This document shows, one piece after another, positions 1 to 7,227 of a stretch of 64,000 nt of DNA. Under the pieces are notes generated by a model, which had not been told where the DNA came from, made no database searches, and worked only from the letters and a program-made list of their open reading frames with translations. Position 1 is the first letter of the stretch. Each line of letters begins with the position of its first letter. Source of the DNA: WRMS01 sp038562165 (GTDB lineage Bacteria; Bacillota; Peptococcia; DRI-13; UBA5745); the NCBI GenBank assembly GCA_038562165.1, contig JBCFAO010000008.1, positions 1 through 64,000 on the forward strand. The letters run 5' to 3'. The position numbers were made by a program, and so were the translations under genes.

Positions 1-145
1 TGTACAATGGTTCTCACAAGGGGCAGCCTCCTTTGGTGTTTAATGGTTTTTGCGACTTTATTAAACCACATTTTACTGCCTCTTGTTTATTTTTTTATCC
101 TACATCTATTTTACACCGAGGGTTTGGTCGCTGCCGGGTAGCTTT

Positions 146-407
146 GAGCAAAAGTGCGAGTTTGTAAAGATTTTCTATGCCTTTTGTGCAAAATTGCAGG
201 TTTGTGACTGTTGGCCGGTCATTTTGAGCAAAAGTGCAAGTTTGTTGTCCGTTTTCCACTCTAAAATAGGTGGTCCATTCCGACTCCAACACTAGATACA
301 GTCAAAAAGCATTTTCAAGTCCATTAACGCTTTATCCGAACACGGACAAACCTGCAATTTTGCACAGTTCCGCTGTTCCGGAGTCTACAAACTTGAAATT
401 TTGCACA
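146..407. repeat. convergent array of ~20-bp repeats with ~40-bp period (IS21-like ends?)
   Basis: Three copies of a core resembling GAGCAAAAGTGCAAGTTTG read rightward at 146-164, 185-203 and 226-244. Two copies read leftward at 346-366 and 387-407. Start-to-start spacing is 39, 41 and 41 bases. No credible gene covers this stretch; the short ORFs here simply read through the repeats. The arrangement of several direct copies at each end, facing inward, is that of the multiple terminal repeats of IS21-family elements, so I infer a deletion relic or non-autonomous derivative. Related copies occur near 21.5, 31.6 and 55.8-56.0 kb. Confidence 0.6.
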
Positions 408-455
408 TTTCCGCTATCCGTAAGGACTAAAGGCGCGGATGTCAGGTCAACAAAC

Positions 456-526
456 CGAGGGCACTGAAAAAGTCGGGCAAGCTGACTGTCGTGGCTAGAA
501 CCTGAGCAACTTTTTCAGTGCCCTCG
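456..526. repeat. 71-bp element with perfect 18-bp inverted repeats
   Basis: The arm CGAGGGCACTGAAAAAGT at 456-473 is exactly complementary to 509-526, with a 35-base centre. The same 18-base arm plus CG recurs alone at 13794-13813. This looks like a miniature inverted-repeat element or the fused ends of a deleted insertion sequence. It lacks a T-run, so a simple terminator role is less likely. Confidence 0.6.
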
Positions 527-617
527 AGTTGAGCAACCCGCCACCCTAGCCAAGGTTGTGCCCACCCGGCAGGTCTTGATTCCCTATAATACTTGATACC
601 CCATTAACAAAACAAAA

Positions 618-645
618 ACCCGGGAGCCCCAAAACACTCCCGGGT
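618..645 (-). terminator. intrinsic terminator of the sigma/DUF4349 operon
   Basis: On the minus strand ACCCGGGAG and CTCCCGGGT form a 9-bp stem followed by a T-rich tail (TTTTTGTTTTG). It lies 43 bases after the stop of the DUF4349 gene. Confidence 0.85.
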
Positions 646-688
646 CTGACCTGCATCTGCTTAATTTTATCCACTGCGAATTTTTACT

Positions 689-2173
689 TTAGTCACCCTG
701 AGAATGCCGGCTTTTCCAGCGCCGTCTCAAGAACTTAATCCAGAAGAACCAAAGTAGGACTAATACTATTATTATCCCGATCAGGTTTTCGGCCAGCCAG
801 AGAACAAAGCTGCCTATTTCACCAATCAAGCTGTTTACGCCTAAGAAGAAAGACTCCTTCAGCTTCTGGACAAACCCGGCAAAGCCTGTGGTTTTAATCT
901 CTACGGCCTCCGGCATTTTTTCCACCAGAGAAATATCCAAAGTGGAATAGTCGGTACGATCCAGCAAATAACGCATTTGGCCTTTTAACGATTCCAGCTC
1001 AGCATTGGTATTGGCCAGTTCGTTTTCAATGGATAGTATGGTGGCCAAGTCACCGCTTTGGGTGAGCAGGGACAGCAGTCTCTCCTGTTTTGTCTCATAG
1101 ACCTGGATTCTGGCTTGTAAATCCACGTATTGGCTGGTCACATCCACAGCGTTTGAACTGCTGTTTGTCACCTTCCCTAAGGCTCCGACCTGCTCTACCA
1201 ACTGATCATAACGGTCATAAGGAACTTTAACTTGAATATTGCCTGCCTTGCGCTCCCTGCCATCAATCAGGTAGCTGGACTGGCCGGTGACATAGCCGCC
1301 CAGAGAAAGGGCCGCATTTTTGATGGTAGCTATGGTTTCGTCGTGACGGTCAACTTCCAGGTCTATATTTCCCGTCCGGATAATCTTTTGCTCAATAGGG
1401 CTGTCCGACAGGGCATTTGTTTGGCTTGAGTGGTTCTGTGCCAGCTCCCCTGTTTCCCGGACCGTGCTGCCGGCTCCGCTGCTAAAGGAAACATCCTGCT
1501 CTTCATACTGCATCATTTCGGGAGCCGCAGCACTGTCAGCCATTTTCCGGCTCTCCATGGCGATATCGCCGGCAGAACCGAAAAGTCCAGCCCTCGGGGC
1601 CATAGGCGCCGCTTCGCCAGCGCCATTGTCGGCAGAAGTGCTGCTGTTGTAAAACGGCTGGCTTGGACGGGCGTCCTCTTTGGCACCAAAGGGCAAGGAG
1701 CCGCCGCCGCCGTAAACCACAACCAAAAGCAAAGAGCAGGCGGCCACTAAAGGCACCAGTGGCCGGTAACGTAAGAAATTAAAAAAGTCCTTAAGTGATC
1801 TCCGTCTTTCTTTGTCTTTAACCTTGCCGGCAGCAAGGCCTTTGCGCCAGTCATAGCTCTCATCTTTGCCGGAACCCGCCGTCTCCGTCTTAATAGATGC
1901 TGCCGGATCTGCCGGGATAACCTGCGCCGGATAACCCTCCCGGCTGTCTTGCTCTTGATAGAGCTTCGCCATCAGGCTTTGGTGAAAATCCCCGGAAGGC
2001 TCTATATCGCTGTCTAAATCATGGAGACCGGCAATCAACTCCGTCATGATTCTGCATTCTTCAGCAAAATCTGCATCGGCTGCCCTTTCTCTATCAAAGG
2101 CTTGGATTTCTTCAGGGCTTAACCGGTCCTCCAGCCAATCCATAATTCTTACCGTCCTCTGCTCATCCTTCAT
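689..2173 (-). CDS. membrane anti-sigma-like protein with DUF4349 domain
   Basis: The first ~60 residues (motif WLEDRLSPEEIQAFDRE) resemble the cytoplasmic sigma-binding part of anti-sigma factors. A basic segment and one transmembrane helix follow (about residues 140-165, LVPLVAACSLLLVVVYG), then a low-complexity linker, a DUF4349 extracytoplasmic domain rich in coiled coil (about 265-460) and a C-terminal membrane helix ending in basic residues. It overlaps the ECF sigma gene by 11 bases, which fits a cognate sigma/anti-sigma pair; that role is inferred. The ATG at 2173 is preferred because AGGAGG lies 8 bases upstream; an in-frame GTG nine bases earlier is part of that ribosome site. No zinc-finger Cys/His motif is visible in the N-terminus. 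Confidence 0.85.
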   Translation of the reverse strand: MKDEQRTVRIMDWLEDRLSPEEIQAFDRERAADADFAEECRIMTELIAGLHDLDSDIEPSGDFHQSLMAKLYQEQDSREGYPAQVIPADPAASIKTETAGSGKDESYDWRKGLAAGKVKDKERRRSLKDFFNFLRYRPLVPLVAACSLLLVVVYGGGGSLPFGAKEDARPSQPFYNSSTSADNGAGEAAPMAPRAGLFGSAGDIAMESRKMADSAAAPEMMQYEEQDVSFSSGAGSTVRETGELAQNHSSQTNALSDSPIEQKIIRTGNIDLEVDRHDETIATIKNAALSLGGYVTGQSSYLIDGRERKAGNIQVKVPYDRYDQLVEQVGALGKVTNSSSNAVDVTSQYVDLQARIQVYETKQERLLSLLTQSGDLATILSIENELANTNAELESLKGQMRYLLDRTDYSTLDISLVEKMPEAVEIKTTGFAGFVQKLKESFFLGVNSLIGEIGSFVLWLAENLIGIIIVLVLLWFFWIKFLRRRWKSRHSQGD

Positions 2174-2843
2174 GGGGTACACCTCCTTTCGCCTTTCCGG
2201 CTTTATTTTTGTCTTCCTTTGCCTGGTTTAGACGAAAAAAGCCCGGGTTTTGTTCCTGAAAATCCAATATCTTTTCTTTCATCAATGTACGGGCCCGGTT
2301 GATCCTGGATTTCACCGTTCCCAGATTGCTGCCGGTAATCACAGCTACTTCTTCGTAGCTGAATCCCTGAACATCCCTTAAAACTAAAGCTTCTTTATAT
2401 TCCGGCTTTAGCTCTTGCAGCAGATGGCCCAATATCTGGCCGGTCTCTGCCGCTTCCGCCAGCACCTCAGGTCCGGGCCCCTGATCCGAAAACTGCTTTT
2501 GCAGCGTACCTTCCTCACCCTCGAAAGCCTCATCTAAAGATTCTTGAGGTATCTGGTTTTTTCTCAGCTTGTCCCGCCAAAGGTTGGTCAATATGGCCAT
2601 CAGCCAAGTACCGAAGGAAGCCTGACCCCGATAACCGGACAGGGCCCGCCAAGCTCTTAAAAAAGTCTCCTGGGCTAAATCCTCTCCTCCCTGGCGTTCA
2701 CCGCACAAGCGGAATGCTGCTGCAACGATTTTTTTCTCGTAACGCAGCACCAATTCTTCAAAAGCCCTCATATCATTTTTAACGCACATCTCAATCAGGG
2801 CTTTCTCTTCAAGCCACTGGTAATTCTTCTCTTCCTGTCCCAA
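2163..2843 (-). CDS. ECF RNA polymerase sigma factor (RpoE/SigW type)
   Basis: Region 2 is clear (MRAFEELVLRYEKKIVAAA, then GGEDLAQETFLRAWRAL and FGTWLMAILTNLWRD). Region 4 carries the helix-turn-helix (FSYEEVAVITGSNLGTVKSR). At 226 residues it has the normal ECF length plus a lysine-rich tail. The start is TTG at 2843 with AAGGAGGG upstream. It is the first gene of a two-gene operon with the DUF4349 membrane protein, which probably holds it inactive until an envelope signal arrives. The signal is not evident from the sequence. Confidence 0.93.
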   Translation of the reverse strand: MGQEEKNYQWLEEKALIEMCVKNDMRAFEELVLRYEKKIVAAAFRLCGERQGGEDLAQETFLRAWRALSGYRGQASFGTWLMAILTNLWRDKLRKNQIPQESLDEAFEGEEGTLQKQFSDQGPGPEVLAEAAETGQILGHLLQELKPEYKEALVLRDVQGFSYEEVAVITGSNLGTVKSRINRARTLMKEKILDFQEQNPGFFRLNQAKEDKNKAGKAKGGVPHEG

Positions 2844-2909
2844 AATTATCCCTCCTTCAAGACAGAAGTTTGCTTGCCAATTATACCATTTCCCGATTTT
2901 AAAAGCTAT

Positions 2910-2940
2910 GAATAAAAGATTCTAATTTTGGCCACTACTA
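2910..2940 (+). promoter_or_regulatory. possible sporulation (SigG-type) promoter
   Basis: GAATAAA at 2910-2916 and ACTACTA at 2934-2940 are separated by 17 bases. This resembles the forespore SigG/SigF consensus better than the vegetative one (5 of 7 in the -10). It sits 34 bases before a small lysine/glutamine-rich ORF. Inference only. Confidence 0.35.
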
Positions 2941-2974
2941 TAGTAAACTACAGAAGGAGGCGGCGATTCCTTAC

Positions 2975-3112
2975 ATGAAAGATCAGATAAAAAAAGGTAA
3001 TTTCAAGCAGTCCAGTCAAGAGTTTGCCGATGAATTCGTCCAAAGCAAAACCTATGAAATGAATCAAAGCCAAACCAAAAAACAGCAGCCAAAGAGCAAA
3101 AAGACAAAATAA
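2975..3112 (+). CDS. small hydrophilic protein, possibly a spore protein
   Basis: A 45-residue ORF starts at ATG 2975, 10 bases after AGAAGGAGG, and a hairpin terminator follows. The product is very polar (Lys, Gln, Ser rich; contains SQEFADEF and ends in lysines) and has no membrane segment or cysteine. The composition and an EFAxE-like stretch recall gamma-type or minor small acid-soluble spore proteins, and the upstream promoter-like sequence looks SigG-like. The family assignment is a guess. The strong ribosome site, flanking signals and codon use make it a likely real gene. A 105-codon ORF on the opposite strand here runs into the tRNA and is not credible. Confidence 0.6.
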   Translation: MKDQIKKGNFKQSSQEFADEFVQSKTYEMNQSQTKKQQPKSKKTK

Positions 3113-3164
3113 GCATTTTCTATCCTCAACTCTCCTATTCTCCTCTTTCATCCCTATACAAAAA

Positions 3165-3199
3165 ACCCGGAACTGCCTATTGACAGCTTCGGGTTTTTT
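3165..3199 (+). terminator. intrinsic terminator of the small ORF
   Basis: CCCGGAACTG pairs (with two weak positions) with CAGCTTCGGG, followed by TTTTTTG. It separates the small ORF from the tRNA gene. Confidence 0.7.
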
Positions 3200-3229
3200 G
3201 CATAAAATAGGTGATGTTCGCAAGAACAA

Positions 3230-3312
3230 GCCGGCGTGGCGGAATGGCAGACGCAGTAGACTCAAAATCTACCATAGGCAACTATGTGGGGGTTCAAGTC
3301 CCTTCGCCGGCA
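3230..3312 (+). tRNA. tRNA-Leu(CAA)
   Basis: The acceptor stem GCCGGCG pairs with CGCCGGC. The anticodon arm is GTAGA-CTCAAAA-TCTAC, giving anticodon CAA, which reads UUG. A long variable arm typical of tRNA-Leu is present and the T-loop is TTCAAGT. The discriminator base is A and CCA is not encoded. The length is 83 bases without CCA. Confidence 0.95.
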
Positions 3313-3317
3313 TAAAA

Positions 3318-3358
3318 GAAAAATCACCACTCCTTTTACAAGGGGTGGTTTTTCTTTT
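3318..3358 (+). terminator. intrinsic terminator after tRNA-Leu
   Basis: AAATCACCACTCC and GGGGTGGTTT form a stem followed by TTTTCTTTTAT, a few bases after the tRNA 3' end. Confidence 0.85.
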
Positions 3359-3374
3359 ATGTTCTTGGCAAGGA

Positions 3375-3395
3375 AGGGACTTGAACGGGCGGACT
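3375..3395. repeat. 21-bp direct repeat, copy 1
   Basis: A 21-base sequence beginning AGGGACTTGAACGGGCGG and ending ACT is repeated exactly at 4486-4506. Read on the minus strand it contains GTTCAAGTCCC, also present in the T-arm of the adjacent tRNA-Leu. This copy additionally keeps CTTC after that, as the tRNA does. The two copies bracket the DUF1062 gene, so they may be an insertion scar. Confidence 0.7.
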
Positions 3396-3415
3396 TAGGA
3401 AACAGCAAAGCCGAC

Positions 3416-4024
3416 CTATGGGGAGGCTTTGCCCGCCCCTGAACACATTGCGTTTTTAGAATAGATTGAGGCTCCGCTTATCAAAACCGCAATATCATGG
3501 TGCAGTTTGCATTTATGGATATCTGAACCATTCTCTAAACGAAAAATCCCATTAGACACCATTTCGTCAAAGACTTTTTTGGTCAAAGATAATTTCTTCC
3601 GAAGTATCTTTGACACTTTTACTTTTTCTGAATACTTGCTGACGATTTTCAACTCCACATCTTTTGTGAAATCGATCATTTCCCCGATAATGCTATATGA
3701 TGGCGCTTCTATCTCTGCGCCGCTCCTTTTCAGAAGTTCAGTGTCCATAGCATATCTTTGGGCCAGATCACTGTCGTTGTTCATAAATTGATTTAACAGC
3801 GTTTGGCCGATACTTTTAGGGTTTATACGGGAATATATCGTCAAATTCCATATCGATTTACAAGACGCACATCTGTAAATCAGCCAAATATCCAAATATT
3901 TTTGTTGGGCGTTCACCCTGAATAGTCCAGAGGAAACGTATTCAGTTTTCATGTCGCATCTTTTACAATAGCGTATTGTTTTAGGAGGTGAAAGATATTG
4001 CACCTCCCAAAGTATTTCTTCCAT
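3416..4024 (-). CDS. DUF1062 family protein
   Basis: The N-terminal half has a probable zinc-binding pair of motifs (YCKRCDMK and YRCASC, about residues 20 and 50) in the context IWNLTIYSRINPKSI, recognisable as DUF1062. The C-terminal half is helical and ends with a short polar tail. The start is ATG 4024 with GGAAGG 8 bases upstream. The biochemical function of the family is unknown; a zinc-ribbon nucleic-acid or protein-binding role is only a guess. The gene lies between two identical 21-bp direct repeats and next to a fragment of a mobile-element replication gene, so it may be accessory DNA. Confidence 0.8.
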   Translation of the reverse strand: MEEILWEVQYLSPPKTIRYCKRCDMKTEYVSSGLFRVNAQQKYLDIWLIYRCASCKSIWNLTIYSRINPKSIGQTLLNQFMNNDSDLAQRYAMDTELLKRSGAEIEAPSYSIIGEMIDFTKDVELKIVSKYSEKVKVSKILRKKLSLTKKVFDEMVSNGIFRLENGSDIHKCKLHHDIAVLISGASIYSKNAMCSGAGKASP

Positions 4025-4138
4025 ATTCAAAATCCTTCCTTTTTCTTAATTGTGAAAAAAGGAAGTTGAAAACAGGCGGAGTATAGTCAAAGTTGATATT
4101 TTTCATAAAATAGCCTCCAATAGTTTTTTATAAAATAG

Positions 4139-4179
4139 AAAAGACCACAGATAGGCAAGAGTACCTTACTGTGGTCTTT
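4139..4179. terminator. perfect 11-bp hairpin, probable bidirectional terminator
   Basis: AAAGACCACAG at 4140-4150 pairs with CTGTGGTCTTT at 4169-4179, with A and T runs on both sides. Confidence 0.7.
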
Positions 4180-4414
4180 ATCGCAACACAACATAAGGGG
4201 GTCATTCCCCCTATGCTATACTGACACTAAAGAACTTTGCACCTTGTACTCTTCAATCTGTAAAAAAACTCCATAACAAAAATAGCCGCCTTATAATTGC
4301 AGCTCAACAAAACATGAAGCTATTACTTATAATTACAGATTAAAAAATATCCAAAGGTCAAAGCTCCTTCCATAATTAAATTCCTTTCTATTTTATCAAA
4401 CATGCCTATACCCG
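4180..4414. other. AT-rich intergenic DNA without a visible gene
   Basis: Both strands are broken by stops, and no ribosome site with a plausible ORF or clear hairpin is seen apart from the flanking signals. It separates the DUF1062 gene from the mobile-element remnant. Confidence 0.5.
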
Positions 4415-4506
4415 TCAAGAGTCGATATGCGTATCCTCTACGAGTATGTCATACCCGATATTGTCCTTTATGATTTCCTTATAAGAGGGACTTGAACGGG
4501 CGGACT
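4415..4506 (-). pseudogene. remnant of an integrative-element replication initiator (RepA, DUF6017 part)
   Basis: Read on the minus strand, an open stretch just after a stop encodes YKEIIKDNIGYDILVED followed by a few residues and a TGA. This resembles the conserved start of the DUF6017 region in RepA-type initiators of Tn916-like and other Firmicute conjugative elements. Upstream in the same frame, beyond a TAG, another short stretch (MKIEISRKEALVL, about 4507-4597) also looks like mobile-element coding sequence. No start codon or intact domain remains. The assignment is from memory of the family and is not confirmed. Confidence 0.4.
4486..4506. repeat. 21-bp direct repeat, copy 2
   Basis: Identical to 3375-3395. 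It overlaps the upstream edge of the RepA-like fragment. With copy 1 it brackets about 1.1 kb containing the DUF1062 gene. Confidence 0.7.
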
Positions 4507-4609
4507 ACAGGACAAGAGCTTCCTTCCTGCTGATTTCTATTTTCATTGGCCTGCCGCCTTTCTCCTTCTGTGCCACTCGTTCCAAAAAGCCAGCCATAAT
4601 TTTGAACGC

Positions 4610-4915
4610 CTAACCAAAGCTTGAAAAAAACTGAGAAAATAAATTATCCTGCTCAGGCTTGTGCGTAACGTAGCCTATTGCTATTCTACCTTCCGTCAGT
4701 TCTATCATCTTCTGTGCACCTTCTTCGCCAAAAGCTCCGCACAGCTCAACGGCTCCAACACCTTCCTTTACTAAAAAGACAAGCTTATCACAGGCTTCAT
4801 GGAAACTCCTTACGGTAAAAATATAGCTGATTTGTTTTTCCGTTTCAAAATAAGCCTGATGCACCTGTGGGTCATAGTGGCTTCCCATCAGCAAAAACGC
4901 AAATTTTTTCTTCAT
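4610..4915 (-). CDS. DUF6506 family protein
   Basis: This 101-residue soluble protein begins KKFAFLLMGSHYDPQVHQA and contains GAVELCGAFGEEGA and IAIGYVTH, a pattern I associate with DUF6506. It has no signal peptide or membrane segment. The start is ATG 4915 with AAGGAGA upstream. Function is unknown. It is monocistronic and precedes the divergent BlaI operon. Confidence 0.75.
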   Translation of the reverse strand: MKKKFAFLLMGSHYDPQVHQAYFETEKQISYIFTVRSFHEACDKLVFLVKEGVGAVELCGAFGEEGAQKMIELTEGRIAIGYVTHKPEQDNLFSQFFSSFG

Positions 4916-5049
4916 GATGTTTTCTCCTTAGCCGTCATATATCACTTCAATAGCATACAACGTTAGTTTCAACTGAGCCCTCTTATCTTCCGCTTCGCTT
5001 TATCTATGAGATAATTCTACATCCCATAGAAAAATATTTCAAAACACCA

Positions 5050-5099
5050 TTGACACATATCCCTACGCAATGTAGAATTTTATTGTCTACATGATGTAG
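5050..5099 (+). promoter_or_regulatory. BlaI-type operators and promoter of the blaI-M56 operon
   Basis: A strong vegetative promoter is visible: TTGACA at 5050-5055, a 17-base spacer and TAGAAT at 5073-5078. Two dyads of the BlaI/MecI type overlap and follow it: CTACGCAATGTAG (5063-5075) and the perfect palindrome CTACATGATGTAG (5087-5099), with centres 24 bases apart. A repressor bound to both would block the promoter, so autoregulation by the adjacent BlaI-like protein is a strong inference. Confidence 0.85.
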
Positions 5100-5121
5100 T
5101 ATAATGAATGGGGTGGCTTTT

Positions 5122-5508
5122 ATGGGTAAACTTCAAAAGATGTCGGACGCCGAACGAGAAGTCATGCAGTTTGTATGGGCGGCTGGCAGCTCGGTTTCCT
5201 CTGCAAAATTACTTGACGACTTAAAAACGATTAACAGAGAGTGGAAGCCAAACACGGTTTTGACATTTCTGGCCCGATTGATAGAAAAAGGTATTTTGAC
5301 CTCTGTACGGCATGGGCGGTCAAACGAGTACATACCACTGATTACCGAGAGCGAATACAAACAGTTTGAAACACGAACTTTTCTTAACTCTGTACATGAC
5401 GGTTCTGTAAAGAGCTTTATCACAGCCTTGTACGAGGGCAATGGCTTGACCGCCGAGGAAATAGCCGAACTAAAACAGTGGTTTTCACAAAAGGAGGCAG
5501 AAGAATGA
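5122..5508 (+). CDS. blaI: BlaI/MecI-family transcriptional repressor
   Basis: A winged-helix repressor of 128 residues. The N-terminal DNA-binding region is KMSDAEREVMQFVWAAGS to KPNTVLTFLARLIEKGIL and SNEYIPL, followed by a C-terminal dimerisation helix region. In this family the membrane protease encoded next door triggers cleavage of the repressor. ATG 5122 is preferred over an in-frame ATG at 5104 because GGGGTGG lies just before it and the family normally begins about here. The stop overlaps the next start (ATGA). The two dyads upstream match the expected operator. The symbol indicates family, not proven beta-lactam response; no beta-lactamase gene is in view. Confidence 0.9.
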   Translation: MGKLQKMSDAEREVMQFVWAAGSSVSSAKLLDDLKTINREWKPNTVLTFLARLIEKGILTSVRHGRSNEYIPLITESEYKQFETRTFLNSVHDGSVKSFITALYEGNGLTAEEIAELKQWFSQKEAEE

Positions 5509-7136
5509 ACACAGCCTTTATCACCGTGCTTTTGATGTCGGCAACGGGCATCTTGCTTGTTTTGTGCTTGGCGCTTTTGCGTCCTTTGACAACAAAAAAA
5601 CTAACCGCAACATGGCATTATCATATGTATATATTAGTGGTATTGTTTCTGCTTGTTCCTGTTGGAATTGTTGGCGGTAATCTTTTTTCAAATATACCAG
5701 GCACGACCAATCAGGGGCTTACAAATGTGCCTGTCATTCTTAATGATATGATAGCCGTACAACAAACGGATATATTACCACAACAAGCCGGGCAGTCTTT
5801 AGCGCAGGCAGATCCTGCTGCCGTAATACCCGCCGTGCCTGTAACGGCTGCCTTTATACTAAAAATAGTTTTAGCGTTTTTACCGCTTATATGGCTTGTT
5901 GGGGTTTTCCTGTTCATTATTTTGTATGGTATTCAGTTTGTCCGGTTTAGACAAAAAATCATGCGGACAAGTCTGCAAATTGATGATACGGGAACACTTC
6001 TGGCGCTAAAAAACTCGATGACGGAAATGGATATAAAGGGCAAGCTCCGGCTATTGTCAAACAATATCATTAAAACACCCATGCTTACCGGCCTATTTAA
6101 AACACTTTTAATACTGCCCGAAGTTGAAATGAGTGAAAGGGAGCTTAAAGTTATTCTCAAACATGAGCTTATTCATTTCAAGCGGCGTGATTTATGGTTG
6201 AAAGCTCTGACCCTTGCGGCAAACGCAATCCATTGGTTTAATCCGGCTGCCTATCGGCTGACGAAAAACATTGACGCTTTCTGCGAGCTTTCATGTGACG
6301 AGCAGGTGGTATCTGATATGAACATGGAAGAACGGCAATTCTATGGCGAAACGATCCTCAATGTCCTGTACAGGGTTGTAAATCAACATTCGGGTATGTA
6401 CGCCACACTTGCGGAATCAAAAAAAGGAATTGAAAGAAGGTTGACCCATATGATGAACGTAAAAAGCACCTCAAAACGAATTGTTTTTATTTCATTTATT
6501 ATCGCTGCTGCATTATGTCTTACAGGATTTGCGACCGCATCATTCATGAATGTAACAGGAGAGGATGCCGATTTGAATGATAACCTGGGCGAATATTCTA
6601 TAAGCATTAACGAACCTAAGCCGGATGATACTATCCGGGATTCGGAGGTCACGCAGGAATCAACCGCCAGCCCCCAGGACGAAAAATCCTCTGTTGCGGA
6701 ATCGGATACACCAAAGGATAGCAATACCGGCGGGGAATACCTGTGGCCTGTAACGGGGTATAATCGTATTTCCGCTACATATGGTACTCGGATGCACCCG
6801 GTTGAAAAGACAACGGTATTCCATGATGGCATTGACATACCCGCGCCAAGTGAAACTCCCGTATTAGCGGCTGACACCGGCACTATTATTGAAATGGATA
6901 AAAATGAAACGGGCGGGAACTACGTCATTATAGATCACGGCAACGGTCAAAAAACTTTTTATTCCCATTTGTTAGGCCATGCAGAAAGCCTTGCCAGTAA
7001 TGATACGGTACAGCAAGGGGATATAATTGGCTATGTCGGTGCAACAGGCGATGCAACAGGCAATCATCTACACTTCGGCTTGACTATTGACGATGAGTAC
7101 ATCGACCCGATGAGCATTTTTACACAAGAGAATTGA
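5505..7136 (+). CDS. M56 (BlaR1/MecR1-type) membrane protease fused to an M23 endopeptidase domain
   Basis: This 543-residue protein has N-terminal membrane helices (about 1-25, 35-60 and 115-145) and a cytoplasmic zinc-protease loop with H220-E-L-I-H224, followed by FCELSCDEQVV, the third-ligand region of M56. A fourth helix lies near residues 330-350 (VFISFIIAAALCLTGFA). The extracellular part lacks the penicillin-binding sensor of BlaR1. Instead it carries an acidic linker and an M23 LytM-type domain with zinc ligands H440xxxD444 and H521-L-H523. ATG 5505 follows AAGGAGG; the upstream in-frame extension lies inside blaI. It is co-transcribed with blaI through a 4-base overlap. I infer that the M23 domain senses or trims peptidoglycan and signals to the M56 site. 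M23/M56 fusions are known, but their signal is not. Confidence 0.88.
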   Translation: MNTAFITVLLMSATGILLVLCLALLRPLTTKKLTATWHYHMYILVVLFLLVPVGIVGGNLFSNIPGTTNQGLTNVPVILNDMIAVQQTDILPQQAGQSLAQADPAAVIPAVPVTAAFILKIVLAFLPLIWLVGVFLFIILYGIQFVRFRQKIMRTSLQIDDTGTLLALKNSMTEMDIKGKLRLLSNNIIKTPMLTGLFKTLLILPEVEMSERELKVILKHELIHFKRRDLWLKALTLAANAIHWFNPAAYRLTKNIDAFCELSCDEQVVSDMNMEERQFYGETILNVLYRVVNQHSGMYATLAESKKGIERRLTHMMNVKSTSKRIVFISFIIAAALCLTGFATASFMNVTGEDADLNDNLGEYSISINEPKPDDTIRDSEVTQESTASPQDEKSSVAESDTPKDSNTGGEYLWPVTGYNRISATYGTRMHPVEKTTVFHDGIDIPAPSETPVLAADTGTIIEMDKNETGGNYVIIDHGNGQKTFYSHLLGHAESLASNDTVQQGDIIGYVGATGDATGNHLHFGLTIDDEYIDPMSIFTQEN

Positions 7137-7227
7137 GCTTGAATCCAAGTATTAAGCAGTAATCGATAGATTTTAACAGTCTGCGAACTTTATTAGGCGG
7201 GCAGGACGATGGCGATGAATATGTTAT

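Noticed and set aside
146..407. CRISPR array
   Set aside because: The repeats change orientation, vary in sequence and number only two or three per side; no cas gene is nearby.
83..467. Short ORFs in the first 500 bases on both strands
   Set aside because: They are read-throughs of the repeat array without ribosome sites.
2948..3265. 105-codon minus-strand ORF
   Set aside because: It starts inside the tRNA-Leu gene, runs through a terminator and opposes the small ORF that has proper signals.
3360..3400. A second tRNA suggested by GTTCAAGTCCCTTC on the minus strand
   Set aside because: Only the T-loop-like part exists; no matching acceptor, D or anticodon arms could be drawn.
5122..7136. 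Beta-lactam resistance operon
   Set aside because: The sensor lacks a penicillin-binding domain and no beta-lactamase or PBP gene is adjacent.
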